Source of the DNA: Defluviitalea saccharophila | GTDB taxonomy: Bacteria > Bacillota > Clostridia > Lachnospirales > Defluviitaleaceae | NCBI RefSeq assembly: GCF_038396635.1 | Contig: NZ_CP121687.1 | Coordinates: 1,922,001 to 1,986,000, forward strand | Reading direction: 5' to 3' | Length of the DNA stretch: 64,000 nt | In this document: piece after piece, positions 35,198 through 44,616 of the stretch | Layout of the letters: every line of letters starts with the position of its first letter | How positions within the stretch are numbered: position 1 is the first letter of the stretch | Program-made: the position numbers and the translations under genes | Notes under the pieces: generated by a model | Seen by the model: only the letters and a program-made list of their open reading frames with translations | Told to the model about the DNA's origin: nothing | Databases searched by the model: none

Positions 35198-38068
35198 GAT
35201 TTAATCGGACTATTGTAGAATTGAAACTTTTATTTTGTTTATGATTTTGCAATATTTACTCCTGATTTAATCGGACTATTGTAGAATTGAAACTTACTAT
35301 TATGTTCAACATTAGTAACTACCCCATCTTGATTTAATCGGACTATTGTAGAATTGAAACAACTTCGATTGCCCTATTTCGTATTCTTTTGGTGCCTGGA
35401 TTTAATCGGACTATTGTAGAATTGAAACGGATTTAATTTTTTTGATATTATGTATTCAAAATGTGATTTAATCGGACTATTGTAGAATTGAAACTTGGAA
35501 TCCAATTCTTGATAGGTATTATTTATGTACGATTTAATCGGACTATTGTAGAATTGAAACTTCACTTACTCCTGTAGTATTTACGAAATCAATCTCGGAT
35601 TTAATCGGACTATTGTAGAATTGAAACGTACACTATAAATATAATAGTGTACTGTATGGAGTGGATTTAATCGGACTATTGTAGAATTGAAACTTTTTCT
35701 CAACAGTTCTGAAAGTATACCTAAAGCGAGATTTAATCGGACTATTGTAGAATTGAAACAAGTATGTTGTTGGATTATATTAATAATGAATTAGAGATTT
35801 AATCGGACTATTGTAGAATTGAAACGTCTTTCATCTTCATACCGGATCATTTGCCGGTTAAGATTTAATCGGACTATTGTAGAATTGAAACCATTTACTG
35901 AGTTATATCTGATGATGGCGGAATTGTGATTTAATCGGACTATTGTAGAATTGAAACGAGCTGATGCAGGATCAAATTGAATAGAATATACATTGATTTA
36001 ATCGGACTATTGTAGAATTGAAACTCAGTTTCTTTATTTGAGTCTACTCTTATGGTGCAGATTTAATCGGACTATTGTAGAATTGAAACAAGTGCAAGAA
36101 TTGTAAGCAGTATTATGTACCGCGATTTAATCGGACTATTGTAGAATTGAAACGAGAAAATATGGATTGGAATGATATTCGAGTGGAACGGATTTAATCG
36201 GACTATTGTAGAATTGAAACTTCTTCGGAAGCGGAGCAGTATTTTTCAATAAATTAGATTTAATCGGACTATTGTAGAATTGAAACTGTTGTTTTTAGCG
36301 TTGACGTTAGTCTATTTTCAATGATTTAATCGGACTATTGTAGAATTGAAACTTGTACTTAAATAGCAATCCAACACTCGCAAAGTCGATTTAATCGGAC
36401 TATTGTAGAATTGAAACCTCTTTCAATGAACTGCTTTTGTTTTGTTGTAATCGGATTTAATCGGACTATTGTAGAATTGAAACAAACTACAATCAAACAA
36501 ACTGGAGATGATCTCAATAGATTTAATCGGACTATTGTAGAATTGAAACATACTAAAATATTCTAATTAAAAATAGAGTATATCTGATTTAATCGGACTA
36601 TTGTAGAATTGAAACATATATAGACGAGTTCCAAGTATATTCAAACCCTGGGATTTAATCGGACTATTGTAGAATTGAAACAAAAGCTTCGTTCCTTCCT
36701 TGTAAGTCTGTATTATGGATTTAATCGGACTATTGTAGAATTGAAACGAAGGTGAAATATTCGCAAAAGGAACATACGCTTTTGATTTAATCGGACTATT
36801 GTAGAATTGAAACTATTATAAAAAATGTTATTGAGCAAAAATATGTGGAGATTTAATCGGACTATTGTAGAATTGAAACTTATGCAGTTGTGCAGAAGGC
36901 GAATATAAAAATTAGATTTAATCGGACTATTGTAGAATTGAAACAACTAAGTCAATAGTTGTAACATAATCTGTGTTTTCAGATTTAATCGGACTATTGT
37001 AGAATTGAAACCTCTATTAATGCATAGTGGTGTAGATATTCAAGCTAGATTTAATCGGACTATTGTAGAATTGAAACGTAGACACTTTTAAATAATTTGC
37101 CAGTTCCTTAACTGGATTTAATCGGACTATTGTAGAATTGAAACGCTGCTGTTGTAAGATCATGTTTTGTATTTATCATGGATTTAATCGGACTATTGTA
37201 GAATTGAAACTTTATTGTTGTACTTTTAGAAATACTGTTTATCTTTGATTTAATCGGACTATTGTAGAATTGAAACCTGATATATTGTCAACATTAACAT
37301 TAAACTTAATTAGATTTAATCGGACTATTGTAGAATTGAAACGTTAATAATTTGGTCAAATAATTCAGGGTTTTTGGAGATTTAATCGGACTATTGTAGA
37401 ATTGAAACCTGTATAAGTAAGTGTGGATTCATCTTTAGGGATATCGATTTAATCGGACTATTGTAGAATTGAAACTTTGGAAGTTTATATTGCACCACTG
37501 CATTTTCCTCGATTTAATCGGACTATTGTAGAATTGAAACGCCGAATCACCCGATTAGGGTTTACTGAATACGAATGATTTAATCGGACTATTGTAGAAT
37601 TGAAACTTTCTAACTCATTAGGTTCATGACAACTCTCGAATGGATTTAATCGGACTATTGTAGAATTGAAACTAAGAAAAGTAGTAAAGGTAAGTATAAA
37701 AGATATAGGATTTAATCGGACTATTGTAGAATTGAAACAGTAAAGAACTAGAATTACTATTACAAACAAATGGTGATTTAATCGGACTATTGTAGAATTG
37801 AAACACAATCCCTTGAAGTTCTGTTTGGAAATCAGCTTGAGATTTAATCGGACTATTGTAGAATTGAAACTGTAAACTTCATATAAATTCCCCTTTCTCT
37901 CATATAGATTTAATCGGACTATTGTAGAATTGAAACTGAGGTCTTCTTTTCATCTTTCTACCGCACACACCGGATTTAATCGGACTATTGTAGAATTGAA
38001 ACAATTATGGCTAGGGAGGGACAAGCATGGATAAAAAAGATTTAATCGGACTATTGTAGAATTCGCAT
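35198..38068 (+). CRISPR. CRISPR array, 44 repeats of 30 nt and 43 spacers
   Basis: I located repeat starts from 35198 to 38039. The 30-nt repeat begins GATTTAATCGGACTATTGTA and ends GAATTGAAAC; all 43 internal copies appear identical. Spacers are 34-38 nt, mostly 36. The last repeat at 38039 keeps its first 25 bases and ends CGCAT instead of GAAAC, marking the distal end, so the leader is on the left and transcription is rightward. The ATTGAAAC end is typical of type I-B arrays in Clostridia; this assignment is inference. No cas genes are in the window. Confidence 0.98.
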
Positions 38069-38091
38069 ATGAACATTCCTTTTATTAAATC

Positions 38092-38133
38092 AACCGGCAG
38101 AATGATTAATAAATCTCATTCTGCTGGTTTTTT
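38092..38133 (+). terminator. Terminator after the CRISPR array
   Basis: AACCGGCAGAATG and CATTCTGCTGGTT form a 13-bp stem with one G-U pair and a 12-base loop, followed by TTTT. It probably ends the pre-crRNA transcript, and it also shows that the open frame beginning at 38069 is not the real gene start. Confidence 0.85.
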
Positions 38134-38209
38134 ATATGAACTGTTTATTGAAGGAATTGTTATATGGTATGGAGAAATATACACTAAGCTAGAAAATGGG
38201 GGTAGCAGT

Positions 38210-39235
38210 ATGATTACAATCAAGGAAATCGCTGAGATGGCAGGGGTCAGTACAACGACCGTCTGGAATGTGATTCATGGAAAAACCAAAAAAGTGTCTC
38301 CTCAGAATGTGGAGCGGATTCAAAAGATTTTAGAGGAACAAAAATATGTCACCCCTATGGGACTTCGGGCTTTGAAAAACGGAAAATCCAATATGATCGG
38401 TGTTGTCCTTCACGTTACAAAGCACTTTGACTTAAGCCTTGTATCAGACCCTTTTTACAGCAGATTGATTGGTGAGTTGGAAAGGGTACTGAATGCCGCA
38501 GGGCATTATATGCTTTTATATTCTTCAAAAAGTATAGAGAGCATTTTTCAAATGGCTATGGCATGGAATGTAGAAGGTTTAATATGCCTTAACTTTTCCG
38601 AAAACGACTATCAAAAGCTATCTATTCTTGTAGATATCCCCATTGTTTCTGTAGACTTATTTAATATTGGAAACAGTAATCATAAATACTACAATGTAGG
38701 CCTTCAGGACGAAGAAGGGGGCTATTTAATGACCAAATATTTGATTTCCCAAGGCTTCAGGGAAATCTTGATTTTGGCTATCAGAGACTTAGGTATTGAG
38801 CATGAAAGAATTCTCGGTTACCGCCGCGCTTTAGAAGAAGCAGGCATTAAATTTAAGGACAAGTATTTTATCAAAATTTATAGCGATGCAGTGAACAGGC
38901 AAAAAAACTATCAGGATTTATGTAAATTCATGAAAAGAGGAATGGCTTTATTTTTCCTTGCAGACTTATATGCTGTGGAGGCCATGGCCTATTTTCAAAA
39001 AAGAGGTTATAAAATACCGGAGGATATATCCGTTGCCGGATTTGATAATCTAAGCTATGCCCATCTTTGCACCCCGGGGCTTACGACGGTTAATCAGGAT
39101 ATAGAGCAAAAAGCAAGGAAAGCGGCGGAGATGCTCCTTAAGCTGATTCAGAAGGAACCTATTAAAGAGCATAATGTTTTATTACCGGTGAATTTGGTGA
39201 TTAGAGAATCGGTGGGGCAAAATAGAAAACCATAA
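38210..39235 (+). CDS. LacI family transcriptional regulator
   Basis: A 341-residue regulator with an N-terminal LacI helix-turn-helix (TIKEIAEMAGVSTTTVWNVI, residues 2-21) and a periplasmic-binding-protein-like effector domain (IGVVLHVTKHFDLSLVSDPF, VAGFDNLSYAHLCTPGLTTV). I start it at ATG 38210, with GGGGGT upstream, because the conserved helix-turn-helix starts there and a terminator lies within the longer frame. It stands next to a carbohydrate ABC operon and probably controls it in response to a sugar. The helix-turn-helix lacks the usual VSRVLN hinge pattern (VWNVIHGKTKKVS), so its operator may differ from the classical one. Confidence 0.9.
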   Translation: MITIKEIAEMAGVSTTTVWNVIHGKTKKVSPQNVERIQKILEEQKYVTPMGLRALKNGKSNMIGVVLHVTKHFDLSLVSDPFYSRLIGELERVLNAAGHYMLLYSSKSIESIFQMAMAWNVEGLICLNFSENDYQKLSILVDIPIVSVDLFNIGNSNHKYYNVGLQDEEGGYLMTKYLISQGFREILILAIRDLGIEHERILGYRRALEEAGIKFKDKYFIKIYSDAVNRQKNYQDLCKFMKRGMALFFLADLYAVEAMAYFQKRGYKIPEDISVAGFDNLSYAHLCTPGLTTVNQDIEQKARKAAEMLLKLIQKEPIKEHNVLLPVNLVIRESVGQNRKP

Positions 39236-39237
39236 AG

Positions 39238-39269
39238 CAGGTGTGGAGTTCATTTTCGCACCTGTTTTT
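39238..39269 (+). terminator. Terminator after the LacI regulator gene
   Basis: CAGGTG and CACCTG flank a 15-base loop, followed by TTTTTA. The stem is only 6 bp, extended by weaker pairs. Confidence 0.65.
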
Positions 39270-39312
39270 ATTATGGGTCGTGACTCTGTTGAGCACGCAA
39301 AGCGTGAGAAAT

Positions 39313-39460
39313 AAAAAGCCCTCCGGGTAGAATGATAGGATACCTCTTAAGTAGACAAGGGAAATAACTAAAATCTACTTAGGAGGTATTTTTATGCCCA
39401 AATCACCACATACTCCTGAATTTCGTGCGAGAGTTTTGCAAGGGAAACTCTTTCTTAGAA
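39313..39460 (+). repeat. Dispersed repeat copy A, interrupted by an IS fragment
   Basis: AAAAAGCCCTCCGGGTAGAATG (39313-39334) matches the cores of copies at 49121 and 62987. After an insert that includes a transposase fragment, GCGAGAGTTTTGCAAGGGAA (from 39427) matches copy B at 49190 in 27 of 31 bases. Confidence 0.65.
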
Positions 39461-39468
39461 ATAAGTAA
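39394..39468 (+). pseudogene. Transposase N-terminal fragment (IS3/IS150-like OrfA)
   Basis: An AGGAGG site followed by ATG gives 24 codons (MPKSPHTPEFRARVLQ...) that resemble the start of an IS3-type OrfA transposase and then run into the dispersed repeat and stop. Upstream, CCTCTTAAGTAGA (39342) and TCTACTTAGGAGG form an inverted repeat. The rest of the element is absent. Confidence 0.6.
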
Positions 39469-39621
39469 GTTTGCCTTGCTTGTAAGATCAAACGCTCTTA
39501 ATTCACAAGCGTGCAGAACTTCCTTCTTATAGGCAAATTGCCATATATTAAAAAATTTACTTATTATACTTTGGTTATACAAAGTGTACAAAACTACCCC
39601 GAAAAATTATAGTTAATTTAG
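39469..39621 (+). other. AT-rich intergenic stretch
   Basis: I see no convincing gene here. Short opposite-strand open frames run into the repeat and transposase fragment and look accidental. Confidence 0.5.
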
Positions 39622-39669
39622 AGGTTAATTAATTAACCTATTGTCCCAGGGGGGATATGGTGCTATATT
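39622..39669 (+). promoter_or_regulatory. Palindromic operator and promoter of the glucoside ABC operon
   Basis: AGGTTAATTAATTAACCT (39622-39639) is a perfect 18-bp palindrome directly upstream of TTGTCC (39641-39646), a 17-bp spacer and an extended -10 TGC-TATATT (39661-39669). It is a good candidate binding site for the adjacent LacI-type regulator. Confidence 0.65.
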
Positions 39670-39732
39670 TTAATTATTGAAAGGACAAAAACTTTCAACA
39701 ATTTTATTAATTCATATTAAGGGGGAAGATTC

Positions 39733-41088
39733 ATGAAGAGAAAAAGTTTAGTTTTGCTACTGGTGATGATGTTAATGAGTACTTTCACGTTATATGGCTG
39801 TGGAGGAGCAGGAAACACCACACAAAGCAGCACACAGGAAACTTCACAAGAAACCGCTCAACAAGGAGAAAAAAAGGCTCCTGCTAAAGTTGACATTTTC
39901 CAAAACAAATCTGAATTTGCAGAGCAACTTGAAGCAGCAGCAAAACTTTATATGGAAGAAAACCCAGAAGTACAAATCAATATCGAAACTGTACAGGGTG
40001 CAGACTATGCAACAGCTTTAAAAGCTAAAATGTTAAACGATGACAAACCAGAAATTTTCGGTATTGCAATGGTTGGGGTTAAAGAAGATTATGGCGATTA
40101 CCAGGAAGATTTATCTGATCAACCTTGGGTAGAACACTTATATCCGGACATCAAGGAAACTGTAACAGTAGATGGTAAAGTACTTGGGCTTCCTGTAAGT
40201 ATCGAAGGATACGGACTTGCTTATAACAGAGAAGTTTTTGAAGCAGCAGGTATTGATTGTTCTACTTTAACTTCTTATGATGCAATCGACAAAGCATTCG
40301 CTACATTACAACAAAAGATTGATAACGGCGAATTAAAAGACAAATATCCTCAACTGGAAGCTGTAGTAGAATATGCAGCAAAAGAAGCATTTATCTCAGG
40401 ACTTCACTTAATGAATATTCCGCTTCAGGCAGAATTAAAAACAGCAAAAGCAGCCTTTGAAGCACAGGAAATCGAGCTTACTCATGCAGATTCCTTAAAA
40501 GCTTTAATTGACTTACAAACCAATTATACACCTGCAAGAAACAATAAATCCTTATTAAACTCCGTAGACTACTCTACTCAGGTTGGTGGAGGTCTTGCAA
40601 TTGAACGTGTAGCAGTAATCCAACAAGGGAACTGGATTGCACCAGAATTAGCTAACGTTGCACCAGATGTTTTAGAAAAAATTGACGTTATGCCTATTCC
40701 ATTAAAAGGAGTAGTAGAAGACAGTATCGCAGTTGGCGTTTCCTTCAACTGGTGTGTAAACAATCAAGCTTCTGATGCAGATAAAGCAGCGGCAAAAGAT
40801 TTCTTAAATTGGTTATTCCAATCTGAAAAAGGAAAGCAAATCGTTATAGAAGAGTTAAAATGCATCCCAGCATTTGATAACTACGAAGATTTAGACAGAC
40901 TTGATCCATATTCAAAACGCGTTGCAGAATACATGGGACAAGGAAAAACAATGCCATGGGTATTCAGTGGCTATCCAAAAGGATTTGAACCACAAGCAGC
41001 AGCAGATATTCAAGGATATTTCGCTGGAGATATGACATGGGAAGAATGTGTACAAAAATTAAAAGAGGATTGGAAGACATTACGTTAA
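39733..41088 (+). CDS. Carbohydrate ABC transporter substrate-binding lipoprotein
   Basis: A 451-residue lipoprotein of the family 1 extracellular solute-binding proteins (maltose/multiple-sugar type). The lipobox is LYGC (Cys23), with a Ser/Thr/Gln/Glu-rich tether to about residue 55. LGLPVSIEGYGLAYNREVFE in the centre is typical of sugar binders, and the C terminus ends in GDMTWEECVQKLKEDWKTLR. It is the first gene of an operon with two permeases and an intracellular glucosidase, so its ligand is probably an alpha-glucoside or isomalto-oligosaccharide. Confidence 0.92.
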   Translation: MKRKSLVLLLVMMLMSTFTLYGCGGAGNTTQSSTQETSQETAQQGEKKAPAKVDIFQNKSEFAEQLEAAAKLYMEENPEVQINIETVQGADYATALKAKMLNDDKPEIFGIAMVGVKEDYGDYQEDLSDQPWVEHLYPDIKETVTVDGKVLGLPVSIEGYGLAYNREVFEAAGIDCSTLTSYDAIDKAFATLQQKIDNGELKDKYPQLEAVVEYAAKEAFISGLHLMNIPLQAELKTAKAAFEAQEIELTHADSLKALIDLQTNYTPARNNKSLLNSVDYSTQVGGGLAIERVAVIQQGNWIAPELANVAPDVLEKIDVMPIPLKGVVEDSIAVGVSFNWCVNNQASDADKAAAKDFLNWLFQSEKGKQIVIEELKCIPAFDNYEDLDRLDPYSKRVAEYMGQGKTMPWVFSGYPKGFEPQAAADIQGYFAGDMTWEECVQKLKEDWKTLR

Positions 41089-41106
41089 TAATTGGGGGCA
41101 GACAGC

Positions 41107-41973
41107 ATGAAGAGATCGAGAATTGGATATTGGCTATTTTTGGCACCTGTTCTCATCGCATTTAGCATGGTACAAATTTTTCCGGCTATCAAAGGAATCT
41201 ATTACTCATTTACAGACTGGATTGGCGTAGGCGCAGATAAAAACTTTGTGGGTCTTGAGAATTATAAATATATCCTTACCAAAGACCCCCAGTTTATCCA
41301 TGCCTTTGGCTTCACCTTTCTATTCGCAATGTGTGCCGTTATATTAGTAAATTTGGTGGGGTTTTTCTTATCATTACTGGTTACACAAAAAATCAAATGT
41401 GCGAATCTTTTTAGAGGCATATTCTTTATGCCGAACTTAATTGGGGGGATATTGCTCGGATTTACCTGGCAGTTTATCTTTGTGCAAGTATTTGATGCAT
41501 TAGGAAAGGCATTGAATATGCCAGGTTTACAAGGATGGCTGTCTAATAAACAAACTGGTTTTTTTGGATTACTGATTGTAGTGGTATGGCAGCTTTCAGG
41601 ATATATGATGCTTATTTACATTGCCCAGATTCAAAATATTCCTGATTCAGTATTGGAAGCAGCAGCGATTGACGGGGCAAGTGGCTTTTCAAAGCTAAAA
41701 AGCATTATTTTGCCTTTAATGGTACCGGCTTTTACGATTGGATTGTTCTTAAGCATTTCCACCTCCTTTAAGCTCTTTGACCAGAACGTCGCTTTAACCA
41801 ATGGAGGTCCAAATAACAGCACCCAAATGCTGGCGTTAAATATCTATAATACCGCCTTTGCTGAAAATGATTTTGGGATCGCTCAAGCTAAAGCCATGCT
41901 CTTCTTAATCGTTGTTGCAGGTATTTCCCTTATTCAATTATGGTTTACAAAGAGGAAGGAGGTCGAAATGTAA
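41107..41973 (+). CDS. Sugar ABC transporter permease (MalF/UgpA type)
   Basis: A permease of 288 residues with six hydrophobic segments. The coupling EAA loop reads SVLEAAAIDGASGFSKLKSI. The start at ATG 41107 follows GGGGGCAGACAGC; an earlier TTG at 41092 is in frame but has no site. The stop overlaps the ATG of the next permease (TAATG). It forms the membrane channel with the next gene product. Confidence 0.92.
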   Translation: MKRSRIGYWLFLAPVLIAFSMVQIFPAIKGIYYSFTDWIGVGADKNFVGLENYKYILTKDPQFIHAFGFTFLFAMCAVILVNLVGFFLSLLVTQKIKCANLFRGIFFMPNLIGGILLGFTWQFIFVQVFDALGKALNMPGLQGWLSNKQTGFFGLLIVVVWQLSGYMMLIYIAQIQNIPDSVLEAAAIDGASGFSKLKSIILPLMVPAFTIGLFLSISTSFKLFDQNVALTNGGPNNSTQMLALNIYNTAFAENDFGIAQAKAMLFLIVVAGISLIQLWFTKRKEVEM

Positions 41974-42794
41974 TGGTACAGAAAAAAGCAGGATTAGCAG
42001 GATTGACTGTACTTGGTGCGGTTCTTGCGATTATTTTCGTTTCACCGATTTTCATTCTGCTCAATAATTCCTTTAAACCATTAAGAGATATTTATATTGA
42101 CATTTTGGCCCTGCCTTCTGGTTTGTATCTGGAGAATTATACTAAAGCCTTTAAAGCCTTAGACTTTGTTAAATCCTTTATGAATTCCTTAGGCATTACC
42201 ATAGCCGCCACCTTAGCCATTATTATCACTTCATCCATGGCTGCGTGGGTACTGGTACGCTATAAAACAAAAACCAGCAGTATTTTATTCTCAATATTTG
42301 CCTGTGCTCAGCTCATTCCCTTTCAGTGCGTTATGCTGCCTCTGGTAGAAAACATGAGCAATATGGGCTTTATGAACAGGGCAGGATTAGTCTTTATGTA
42401 TGTTGGATTTGGGTGCAGCATGTCCATAGTTCTTTTCCACGGATTTATTAAAAACATTCCGCTGGAATTAGAAGAAGCCGCAAGAATAGATGGCTGTACC
42501 ATGGTGCACACATTTTTCCTCATTGTGCTGCCTTTATTAAAAACCATTATGGTAACGGTAGCCATTATCAATGTGATGTGGATTTGGAATGACTTCCTTC
42601 TTCCACAACTTATTATCAATAAGCCCGGCTGGCAGACCATACCCCTTAAGACATATATGTTCTTTGGGCAGTTTACGAAAAAATGGGATTTGGCAACGGC
42701 AGGTCTGGTACTGGGTATGATTCCGATCATTGTTTTCTACCTTACTTGCCAGAAATATATCGTTAAAGGCGTTACAGACGGAGCAGTAAAATAA
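41973..42794 (+). CDS. Sugar ABC transporter permease (MalG/UgpE type)
   Basis: A permease of 273 residues with six hydrophobic segments and the coupling loop LELEEAARIDGCTMVHTFFL. ATG 41973 is chosen because AGGAGGT (41957-41963) lies 9 bases upstream and the ATG overlaps the previous stop codon; the earlier in-frame GTG at 41940 has no site. No ATP-binding gene follows, so the importer must borrow a shared ATPase (MsmX/MsmK type) encoded elsewhere. Confidence 0.92.
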   Translation: MVQKKAGLAGLTVLGAVLAIIFVSPIFILLNNSFKPLRDIYIDILALPSGLYLENYTKAFKALDFVKSFMNSLGITIAATLAIIITSSMAAWVLVRYKTKTSSILFSIFACAQLIPFQCVMLPLVENMSNMGFMNRAGLVFMYVGFGCSMSIVLFHGFIKNIPLELEEAARIDGCTMVHTFFLIVLPLLKTIMVTVAIINVMWIWNDFLLPQLIINKPGWQTIPLKTYMFFGQFTKKWDLATAGLVLGMIPIIVFYLTCQKYIVKGVTDGAVK

Positions 42795-42809
42795 CAGGAG
42801 GAAATTGAC

Positions 42810-44480
42810 TTGGAAAAGAAAGCATGGTGGAAAGAAAGTGTTGTTTATCAAATCTATCCCAGAAGCTTTAATGACAGCAATGGAGATGGAATCGGTGATT
42901 TAAAGGGTATTATAGAAAAATTAGACTATGTAAAAGACTTAGGTGTTGATGTGATCTGGCTGTGTCCGATATATCAGTCTCCAAACGACGATAATGGATA
43001 TGACATCAGTGATTATCAAGGGATTATGAAAGAATTCGGTACAATGAAAGATTTTGATACATTGTTAGAAGAAGCCCATAATCGCGGTTTAAAAATTTTG
43101 ATGGATCTGGTAGTCAACCATACATCGGATGAACATGCCTGGTTCATAGAAAGCAGAAAAGGAGAAGACCCTTTTTATCGGGATTTTTATATCTGGTCAA
43201 AGGAGAAGCCAAACAACTGGGAATCGTATTTTGGAGGTTTTGCATGGGAATATGACGAAACGAGAAAGGAATATTACCTGCATTTATTTTCTAAAAAACA
43301 ACCGGACTTGAACTGGAAGAATCCGAATGTCAGGGAAAAAGTCTATGAAATGATGACATGGTGGCTGGAAAAAGGTATTGATGGCTTCCGAATGGATGTC
43401 ATTAACTTGATTTCTAAAATGGACGGTTTCCCGGAAGGAGAACCGATACCCCATACGCCCTATACGGAAAAAAATCCCTATGTCGTATGTGGCCCTCATC
43501 TCCATGAATACCTTAAAGAAATGAATCAAAAAGTACTATCAAAATACGATATCATGACTGTAGGAGAAGCCCTCAATATTACTCTGGAAGAGGGTAAGAA
43601 AATTACCGATGAGAGAGAGCATGAACTGCAGATGATATTCCATTTTGAACATATGAATGTAGAGTACCCCGGTAAAGAAAAATGGACAGATAAGCGTTTT
43701 AAGCTGGTGGATTTAAAGAAGATCTTGGCAAAGTGGCAGGATGGGCTAAAGGATCATGGATGGAACAGCTTATACTGGAATAACCATGACCAGCCCAGAG
43801 TAGTATCCAGATTCGGAGATGATGGAGAGTACTGGGAGCCCTCTGCTAAAATGCTTGCCACTTGTTTGCACCTGATGAAAGGAACCCCTTATATTTATCA
43901 GGGAGAAGAAATCGGAATGACCAATGTTAAGTTCCCGTCTATTTCTGATTATAGGGACATTGAAATTCTGGCGGCCTATGATAAATATACAAAGATGTTA
44001 GGTTATACCCATGAACAAATGATGAAATGCATTTATTCCTTTGGAAGGGATAATGGAAGAACTCCAATGCAATGGAACGATTCTAAGAATGCAGGGTTTA
44101 CACAGGGCACCCCTTGGATTGGTGTAAACCCCAATTATACAAAAATTAATGTAGAAAAACAGCTGCGTGATAAAAACTCTATCCTTCACTATTATAAAAA
44201 ATTGATTAAGCTGCGAAAGTCCCATGAAATCATTGTATATGGTGATTTCAAAATGTTATATGAAGAAGACCCGAACCTATTTGTATATGAACGTATATTA
44301 GAAGGAGAAAAAATATTAGTCGTTTTGAATTTTACAAAGGAAGAACAAACCTTTAACCCTCCTGAAGAATGGCTAGGCAAAGAAGCCGAAGTATTAATCT
44401 CAAATTATGAGAATGAAGGAAAAATTACAGAAAAAACTTTAAAGCCCTACGAAGCAGTAGCGTATTTATTAAAGAACTAA
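42810..44480 (+). CDS. GH13 alpha-glucosidase, oligo-1,6-glucosidase type
   Basis: A 556-residue cytoplasmic glycoside hydrolase of family 13 (GH13_31-like), hydrolysing alpha-glucosides brought in by the preceding importer. The nucleophile is Asp196 in GFRMDVINL, the acid/base is Glu253 in TVGEALN and the third acidic residue is Asp327 in WNNHDQPR. The calcium-type loop NDSNGDGIGDLKG is present. The residue after the nucleophile is Val197; Val here is known in members that prefer alpha-1,6 links, while Ala or Thr goes with alpha-1,4 preference. The start is TTG with CAGGAGG upstream. No signal peptide, so it acts inside the cell. Confidence 0.92.
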   Translation: MEKKAWWKESVVYQIYPRSFNDSNGDGIGDLKGIIEKLDYVKDLGVDVIWLCPIYQSPNDDNGYDISDYQGIMKEFGTMKDFDTLLEEAHNRGLKILMDLVVNHTSDEHAWFIESRKGEDPFYRDFYIWSKEKPNNWESYFGGFAWEYDETRKEYYLHLFSKKQPDLNWKNPNVREKVYEMMTWWLEKGIDGFRMDVINLISKMDGFPEGEPIPHTPYTEKNPYVVCGPHLHEYLKEMNQKVLSKYDIMTVGEALNITLEEGKKITDEREHELQMIFHFEHMNVEYPGKEKWTDKRFKLVDLKKILAKWQDGLKDHGWNSLYWNNHDQPRVVSRFGDDGEYWEPSAKMLATCLHLMKGTPYIYQGEEIGMTNVKFPSISDYRDIEILAAYDKYTKMLGYTHEQMMKCIYSFGRDNGRTPMQWNDSKNAGFTQGTPWIGVNPNYTKINVEKQLRDKNSILHYYKKLIKLRKSHEIIVYGDFKMLYEEDPNLFVYERILEGEKILVVLNFTKEEQTFNPPEEWLGKEAEVLISNYENEGKITEKTLKPYEAVAYLLKN

Positions 44481-44489
44481 GCATCCCTG

Positions 44490-44525
44490 GGAACTGTCGC
44501 CGAAGTTTATTTTGGCGGGAGTTCC
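44490..44525 (+). terminator. Hairpin at the end of the glucoside operon
   Basis: GGAACT and AGTTCC, extended by TCGCC/GGCGG pairs, form a stem with an 11-12 base loop and are followed by TAAAAACTTTT. T run is short, so it may be a weak terminator. Confidence 0.55.
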
Positions 44526-44616
44526 TAAAAACTTTTCATAAAAATGAAGCTTACTTAGAGACTATTGTGTATAGAGTATTCTATCTTAAAATGAATATGA
44601 TAGAGCAGGGGATATC

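Noticed and set aside
35374-37808. Minus-strand frames with the repeated segment FNSTIVRLN
   Set aside because: Translation of the CRISPR repeat; not coding.
38069-38209. N-terminal extension of the LacI regulator
   Set aside because: This stretch contains the CRISPR terminator and precedes the conserved helix-turn-helix start; ATG 38210 is better.
39403-39591. Minus-strand frame of 62 codons
   Set aside because: Overlaps the repeat and transposase remnant; no ribosome site or known domain.
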